Positions 58,601 to 64,000 of a stretch of DNA of 64,000 nucleotides are shown piece by piece. The stretch is from the NCBI GenBank assembly GCA_954871525.1, contig OX940869.1, forward strand, positions 14,129,001 to 14,193,000, given 5' to 3'. Within the stretch, counting starts at the first letter, position 1, and each line of letters opens with the position of its first letter. Below the pieces are notes generated by a model, which had not been told where the DNA came from, made no database searches, and saw nothing but the letters and a program-made list of their open reading frames with translations. Position numbers and translations under genes: made by a program. This DNA is from Parietaria judaica (Eukaryota; Streptophyta; Magnoliopsida; Rosales; Urticaceae).

Positions 58601-61300
58601 ATGGCTTCTTCATCCTCTTCTGTGTTCCAGACACATTCCCCACATTCCGTCATGTCTCAGGCTGAGTTGGAGAAACTGGTCCAGAAGTATTTTTTTGAGG
58701 GAGAATGTTGCGGAACGTCTCCCGATCGAAGATGAACGGGCCAAGAATGCTTCAGCAGGCTGGGTTTGCATGTACGAGGCTTTCTTCACCGATGTTGGTC
58801 TCTGTCTCCCTATCGCAACTTGATGTTGGCTTTTTTGTACGCGTTCAGGCTTCCGATCAAGATCTCATGCGTCTCTTCTTCCTCTCGCGGGACTCTCAGA
58901 ACTTGGGGCGGTTCCTGCTGTCGCATCGCCATCTAGACCATCTTCTGCAGAATACCCTGACAAAGGAGGTAGGCTAGTTCAACATGTACTTCTTTGTGTG
59001 GGTTCACGCTCGCACATTCGGTCCTAACCATGTCGACCTTCCTACTACCTGGGCGTTGGATGTCCCGAAGTTAAAGCCTGCTGCTGAATCGGAGCCACTT
59101 CAGAGGTTTCACCGGGCTCTTCTTGCCAATCGCCGCCGGGATTGGGGTGATTTTACCCCTCAATGAATTCGCGAGTCGGGTGTGTGGCAGGAGGCTATGA
59201 TCCATGGTCCCCCCCCCCCCCAGGTCGATGCTCCCAAAAGGCTTCTCTTGCGAGACCAAGCCTGCTTCCTCTCAAGGGGGAGGAAGGCCAGCAAAGAAAA
59301 AGAAGAAGATACGTAGGGCCAATTTTTTCCCGTCTGACCTGTCTCATGGGGCCAAGTCATCTCTAGCGGCCGCTCCATCGGGCGATCGTCGGGGAGAGAG
59401 TACACGTGATACCCCTGTCCTGAAGAAGGCGAGAGCTGATTTTATTGACCTGGCCTCTCCGTCGACGATCACCGCCCCGTCCTCGGTCGACATGAGTATA
59501 GAGAAAGTTTCCGACCTTCCTCCTTCTGTCAAGGCAGCCGACGTCACCGTCGATGTGAGCTTTCTTCCCTCGGAGGGGGCAGAAGCTCCTGTTCTCCCGC
59601 ACCCCACTGATCAGGGCGACGAGAGAGTTGACGCTTCCTCCGAGGCGTATGCGGCCAGAGCTAACTTGGTCTTCTTCCTTCTGGGGGGAGCGTTGGGTTC
59701 CATCCCCGATGTGATAGGACCTCTCTCTCCGAGCCACGCCGCTTGGCTTTCTGGTGGGAGCCCGGACACCGCCGCTCCCGAAGCTTTGGACGATGCTGCG
59801 AAGGTAATCACTCCTTCGGGCGGCTCTCCCGTCGGCCCATCCGTCCGCCGGGCTGCGGATCCACTAGCGCCGCGGGGGTTGCTTTGGCGACGCAGGGTCC
59901 GTTGTCGTCGATAGCCCCTGCTGATATAGCTCTGCAGTCAGAGGTTATTTTGGTGACGCAAGATCCAATGTCATCAACGGTTTCCGTCGACGTGATTTCG
60001 TCGATGGTGGCTACCTTCGTGCCTTCTTCTTCTCAGGGTGATCGGTCTCCTCCCCCTGACTTTTCTCCCGTTCTTTCCTCCCATTCATCACCAGGCCTTT
60101 GCCCGTCGGCGCCTTCTTCGAGTGCTACCGTCTGCTTTCCTCTCGTTCCTGCTACCGACTCGCCTATCAAGGAGTGGTCGGCTTATTCGGTCGCCGCCTG
60201 CAAGGACTTGACCTTGCTTACTCTTGACCAGTCGTCGACCTCCTCCTTTCAACATTTTGATGACAACGTCACTACACTGGCTTTGTCACTGACATTTTTC
60301 AGAGTGTGGCGCGGGCGAACGATTTGTTTCTCTCCGAGCGGGAGGCCGTCATGGAGTCGGAGGCCCGAGAGCGCGAGCCCACCTTGCAGCTTGCCGAGGT
60401 CAAGCTTCAGCTTGAAATGGCAGTTTTTAACGAGCGGAGGGCTCGCCGAGAGTTAGACGACTCCGCCTCGCAGCTTGTTGTGGTGACCGCCTCACTGGGA
60501 GAGGCAAACTTCAATTTTGAGGCGGAGGCCAAGCTTCGCCGGTCGGCTGAAGCTCGGTTGGCAGAGGAAAGGGAGCATCGTCGCGCCGCCGAGGAGGCCC
60601 TCGAGGGGGGGGCTTCTAGATAAGTCCAACCACCTCGCCCAAATTAGCAGGATCGTGAGGTCGCTTGCTGCCGAGGAGGATCAGCTCGTTCATCAGGTCA
60701 GGGAGTTGTCTGCTCAGCTGGACCAGGCCCGGTCTACGCTCAACAACCTCGCATCGGAGTTGGAGGCGGCGCAAGCAGAGGCTACCAAGGAGAGAGCTGC
60801 GCATCTAGGGTTGTTCCAGGCGGCCCAAGACAAACTCGACCGGCTGCTGGAGAGATACCAGACGCTCGACGAGTCCATTAACTCCCACCGTCGTCTCGTC
60901 GGGTGTTGGGCCAATATCCTCCTAGTCGAGGGCCTTCCCGCCGACGCGACGATCGAAGGTCTTCGGTCTCGTGTCGAGAGGTGGTACACTCTTCACGAGA
61001 AGTATACTCGCGACGTGGCGGAATAGGAATAGAAGGCTGTCAAGGATCCCAATTCTCCTCATTTGTCTCAATACGACCCTCCTTCTGTCAACGAGTCTCG
61101 GCTGGCGGCTCTAAGCGCGGGCCAGGCTCCCTCGATCCCTCGTCGTCGTAAGGCGAGTATGGTTCCAACGTTCCCGCTCTGTCTGCCTCGGCCCCTGAGC
61201 ATGAAGTGTCGGTCCCCGCCCAGACCTTCGAGGATAACATCATGGAAGCTATCGACTTCTCGGTGTAGAGCTTCCGCCCGTCAGTTTGGTGCATGTCTCA
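58601..61300 (+). pseudogene. Antisense ORF (aORF) of the Tat element, degenerate
   Basis: Runs on the opposite strand to gag-pol. It begins with a Ser-rich MASSSSSVFQTHS, then MSQAELEKLVQKYF, and after a frameshift GWVCMYEAFFTDVGLCLPIA, NMYFFVWVHARTFG and PLQRFHRALLANRRRDW. A Pro/Ser-rich middle follows (59200-60250). The C-terminal part is a long coiled coil (60306-61026), for example ERRARRELDDSASQLVVVTA and LLERYQTLDESINSH. Proteins of this kind are found as antisense ORFs in Tat elements and are often annotated as putative plant transposon or gag-like proteins. Their function is not known. Several frame changes (about 58700, 59165, 59910 and 60620), a C-run at 59209-59221 and stops show that it is broken. 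Confidence 0.65.
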
Positions 61301-61458
61301 CAAATTGAGATATTTAACAACAAACTCAGTGGGGCGCCCACGTCTGACCGAGCCATCCCGCCGAGTGAATTTTGTTGTTGTGTTTTTTTTTTCCTTGTAA
61401 TCTGTAATCACTTTGTAGTATGAATATAAAAGATTATTTTGTTTCGGCGATGGTGTTT

Positions 61459-61462
<4 letters not shown>

Positions 61463-61491
<29 letters not shown>
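61463..61491 (+). repeat. (TA)n microsatellite
   Basis: Uninterrupted TA repeat of about 29 bases. Confidence 0.9.
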
Positions 61492-61493
<2 letters not shown>

Positions 61494-61690
61494 GGCATTG
61501 CGCCGTCGATCGTGGGCATTACGCCCTTTGGCATTGCGCCTCGATCATGGGCATTGCGCCTTCCATTATTTTTTTCCTCGGCATTGCGTCTCGATCCTGG
61601 GCATTGCGCCTCTTTCTCTTTCTTTCTTTTTTCTCTTGGCATTGCGCCGTCAATCGTGGGCATTGCGTCTCAATCGTGGGCATTACGAAT
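61492..61690 (+). repeat. GGCATTGCGCC minisatellite
   Basis: About eight irregular copies of gggcattgcgcctcgatc, spaced 20-35 bases apart. It lies exactly where RNase H coding stops and replaces the rest of RNase H and integrase. Confidence 0.85.
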
Positions 61691-64000
61691 GATGTAAGAG
61701 ATTGGTCTCTGCTCTCCCTTGTCTTCATTAACGGGCAACCCACTTACCGCATCGTCCGACACCGCCACGTATAGGTACAACGGTTCTCCCAGTGTTGGCT
61801 TAGCCATCACCGATGGTGATGAGAGGTACTCTTTGAGCTCTTGAAACGCTTTTTCGCAATCTTTGGTCCACTCAAACTTCTTGTTCTTCCGCAACAGTTG
61901 ATAGAAAATGAGGCCTTCATCGGTCGAGCGCGAGATGAATCTGTTCAGAGCGGCGATCCTTTCGGTCAGCTTCTAAACTTGTCGCCTGTTCCGGGTCGAG
62001 GGCACGCTCTTAATGGCGTCGATCTGGTCGGGGTCGGCTTTTATTCCTCAACGCGTAATCATGTAGCGGAGGAATTTTTCGGAGGCCACCCCGAAAGTGC
62101 ATTTTGCGGGGTTGAGCTTCATCCCGTGCGGGTTGAGGATCTTGAAGCATTTCGCGAGGTGCTTAATATGCATCGTCGCCTTCACGGATTTGACCACCAT
62201 AACGTTGATGTAGACCTCCATCGTCTCACTGATCTGCTTACTGAACATCTTGGTTACCAAGCTTTGGTAGGTCGCCCCCGCGTTCTTCAACCCGAAGGGT
62301 ATGACTTTGTAGCAGTATGTCCCTCTCTCGCTGATTTAGGCGGTCTTCTCTTCGTCCTTCGGGTGCATCCTGATCTGGTTGTATCCCGAATAGGCGTTCA
62401 TAAAGCTCAATAACTCGTATCTGTGGGTGTCTTCGACGAGACGATCTATATGTGGCATTGGGAAGCAGTCCTTAGGACATGCCTTGTTCAAGTCCGTGAA
62501 GTCCATGCATACTCGCCATTTTCTGTTCTTCTTCTTCATGACGAAGGTGTTGGCCAGCCACTCGGGGTATTTGACCTCTCTGATGTGTCCCGTCGACAAT
62601 AACCTGTCCACCTCATCGTTGATTATCTTGTTCCTGTCGTACACCAGCTTCCTTCTCTTCTGCTTGACCTGTCGATGGCTCGGATCAGCATTGAGCTAAT
62701 GTGCCATGATTAACGGGTCGATCCCCGGCATGTCTTCGTGGGACCATGCGAAGCTTCGCTGGTTCTTCCTTAGGAACTCGATCAGCTGTTGCTTGACATC
62801 CGGGTCGAGCTTTGCACCTATACCGATGGTTTGGGTCGGGTCTGTCTCGTTGACGCGGAATTGCTCCATCGCCTCCAACCATGGTCTTCCCTTTCCTCCT
62901 CGCGGGTCTTGCTCTGGATACTTTGGTCTCCTCGCCTCGCCTAGTTTGTTGTCTTTATCATCGCCTCTCCCCTGTGTTGAGGCCTCGGGGGTCGGCGGCG
63001 ATAATTTCTATAACTGGTCCTTCTTCCTCCGCTCATCCTCCTGCGCCGTTGTCCTGTAGCTCATTAGGTAACAAGTCCTATAGGCGTCCTTGTTTCCCTT
63101 GACTTCCTCCACTTTTCCCCATTTGCCGGGGAACTTGATGCTCTGGTGATACGTCGATGGGACGGCCCTCATGGAGTGGATCCATGGTAGTCCGAGGATC
63201 ATGTTGAAGATCAACGGGCAGTCCAACACCATCAATGTCGTCATTTTGTTGATGCTTCTCGTGCACACCAGTAGTCTGACCGTCCCTAATGACGTCGCGA
63301 CATCTCCATTGAATCCCGAGACGCTTCGTGGTTTGCCCTAGATTTCTATCCCCTCGATATCCATATTTTTCAGGGCATCATAGACGATGACGTCCACCGA
63401 GCTTCCGTTGTCGACCAATATTCGGCTGACATCACAGTTTCCGATGCCTAGCGAAAGTACCAGTGCGTCGTCATAGGGGTCGGCGCAGGCGTCGTCTTCG
63501 ACGAAGGCTATCTCGGTGACGACGCTGCTCATTGCCGCGTCCCCTCTGTTGTGCTCCTTGGCTCTTCTTTGGTGGGCCTTGACGCTGATGACAGAGTCAT
63601 CGCATAAGTGTGATCATCCCATGATCATCTCGATCTTCTTTCTCATCCTTGGGGGTTCATCGTCGCCGGAATCTTGGCCCACATATTGGACCACCGCCTG
63701 TTCGGCGGGTGGCTTCCTCCTCTTCTAGGTGTGGCCACCTCCGCTACCTTGCGACGGATCCTCTCGTCGGGGCTGCCGTCGATCGTCCATTCTTGGCTCG
63801 TAAGGGTCTCTTAGGTCCACCCCTCGCATTTCTCCCTTCAAATACTTCTCCATGAGCCTCCTTTTCAAGGTGGTGCATTCCTCGGTGGAGTGTCCCTTAA
63901 CCTATGAAAGCTGCAGTATTTGTTGATGTCCTTTGACCAAATCCTCCGTCCTTGATCTCCTCCTTCTTCCGCCAGCTCTCGCTTCTCTTCGACACTGTAG
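61691..64000 (-). pseudogene. Tat gag-protease-RT-RNase H remnant
   Basis: From right to left: end of gag with KGHSTEECTTLKRRLMEKYL (about 63890-63830). Two in-frame stops follow (about 63727 and 63615). Protease ILVDNGSSVDV lies near 63420, and LGLPWIHSMRA near 63170. RT 62644-62048 contains FVMKKKNRKWRVCMDFTDLN, YSGYNQIRM and FGLKNAGATYQ. The catalytic box, expected as YIDDM, reads YINVM (about 62210), so polymerase activity is lost. A stop replaces the residue after DEEKTA (62336). RNase H begins (61894-61691, TKDCEKAFQELKEYL to RPISYI) and ends abruptly at the minisatellite. Integrase is absent. Confidence 0.85.

Larger units (their letters stand above)
57402..64000 (-). mobile_element. 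Tat-lineage Ty3/gypsy element, left part within the window
   Basis: Reads right to left. The 3' LTR is 57402-58027 (626 bases; TGTTAAGGTCGG on the minus strand). The polypurine tract is 58028-58046, and an antisense coding region (+ strand) occupies about 58600-61300. A minisatellite (61490-61690) follows, then the remains of RNase H, RT, protease and gag up to the window edge. Extra antisense ORFs between pol and the 3' LTR are known for the Tat lineage. The 5' LTR lies beyond 64000. Confidence 0.85.

Noticed and set aside
58399..58653. Glu-rich minus-strand frame
   Set aside because: Reverse of the CT-rich, Ser-coding simple sequence at the start of the aORF.

Overview
The window is nuclear DNA from a flowering plant, most likely a eudicot. 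The evidence is spliced genes with short GT-AG introns, plant-type SAMDC upstream ORFs, plant lineages of LTR retrotransposons, CACTA and hAT transposons, and TTTAGGG-like motifs. I cannot name the species. Only four cellular genes can be supported, all in the first 26.6 kb. The rest is a nested transposon landscape on an AT-rich background.

Genes: (1) 1.46-3.69 kb, +, a three-exon CCCH zinc-finger protein of the C3H17 type. (2) 10.70-5.23 kb, -, a 91-residue twin CX9C mitochondrial protein of the CMC1 family. Its last exon lies 5.1 kb from the previous one because a complete 4.2 kb LTR retroelement sits antisense inside intron 2. (3) 19.03-21.31 kb, +, an eight-exon RRP7 rRNA-processing protein. 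(4) 25.54-24.45 kb, -, S-adenosylmethionine decarboxylase, with the overlapping tiny and small upstream ORFs and two leader introns. The genes are housekeeping functions (RNA binding, mitochondrial copper/COX assembly, ribosome biogenesis, polyamine synthesis). Nothing suggests that they form a unit.

Transposons, left to right: a non-autonomous LTR element with two tandem arrays (5.66-9.88 kb); a probable solo LTR (11.5-12.5 kb); a complete but decayed Ty3/gypsy chromovirus (12.64-18.54 kb, -); a LINE remnant (21.6-23.8 kb) split by a hAT-type element with an 8-bp target duplication; two related Helitron-like ends and a 0.62 kb duplicated block (28.4-34.2 kb); a family of CGAT/GCCG-rich elements with CAAGGTTCAAAAT-like ends (0.4, 34.7-36.1, 36.3-38.1 and 38.7 kb), one split by a solo LTR; a CACTA remnant (39.9-42.66 kb, +); a Ty1/copia element with a clipped 3' LTR (46.9-52.1 kb, -); a second CACTA remnant (52.1-56.4 kb, -); and a Tat-lineage Ty3/gypsy element (57.4 kb to the window end, -). 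The Tat element carries an antisense coding region between its LTR and pol.

The most notable structures are the CMC1 intron insertion, the shared LTR and polypurine-tract termini that link the intronic element to the Tat element and to the solo LTR at 36.6 kb, the degenerate antisense ORF of the Tat element, and the row of symmetric Lys-rich exons in RRP7. I found no clearly new biological system. All element ages and splice forms are inferred by eye.
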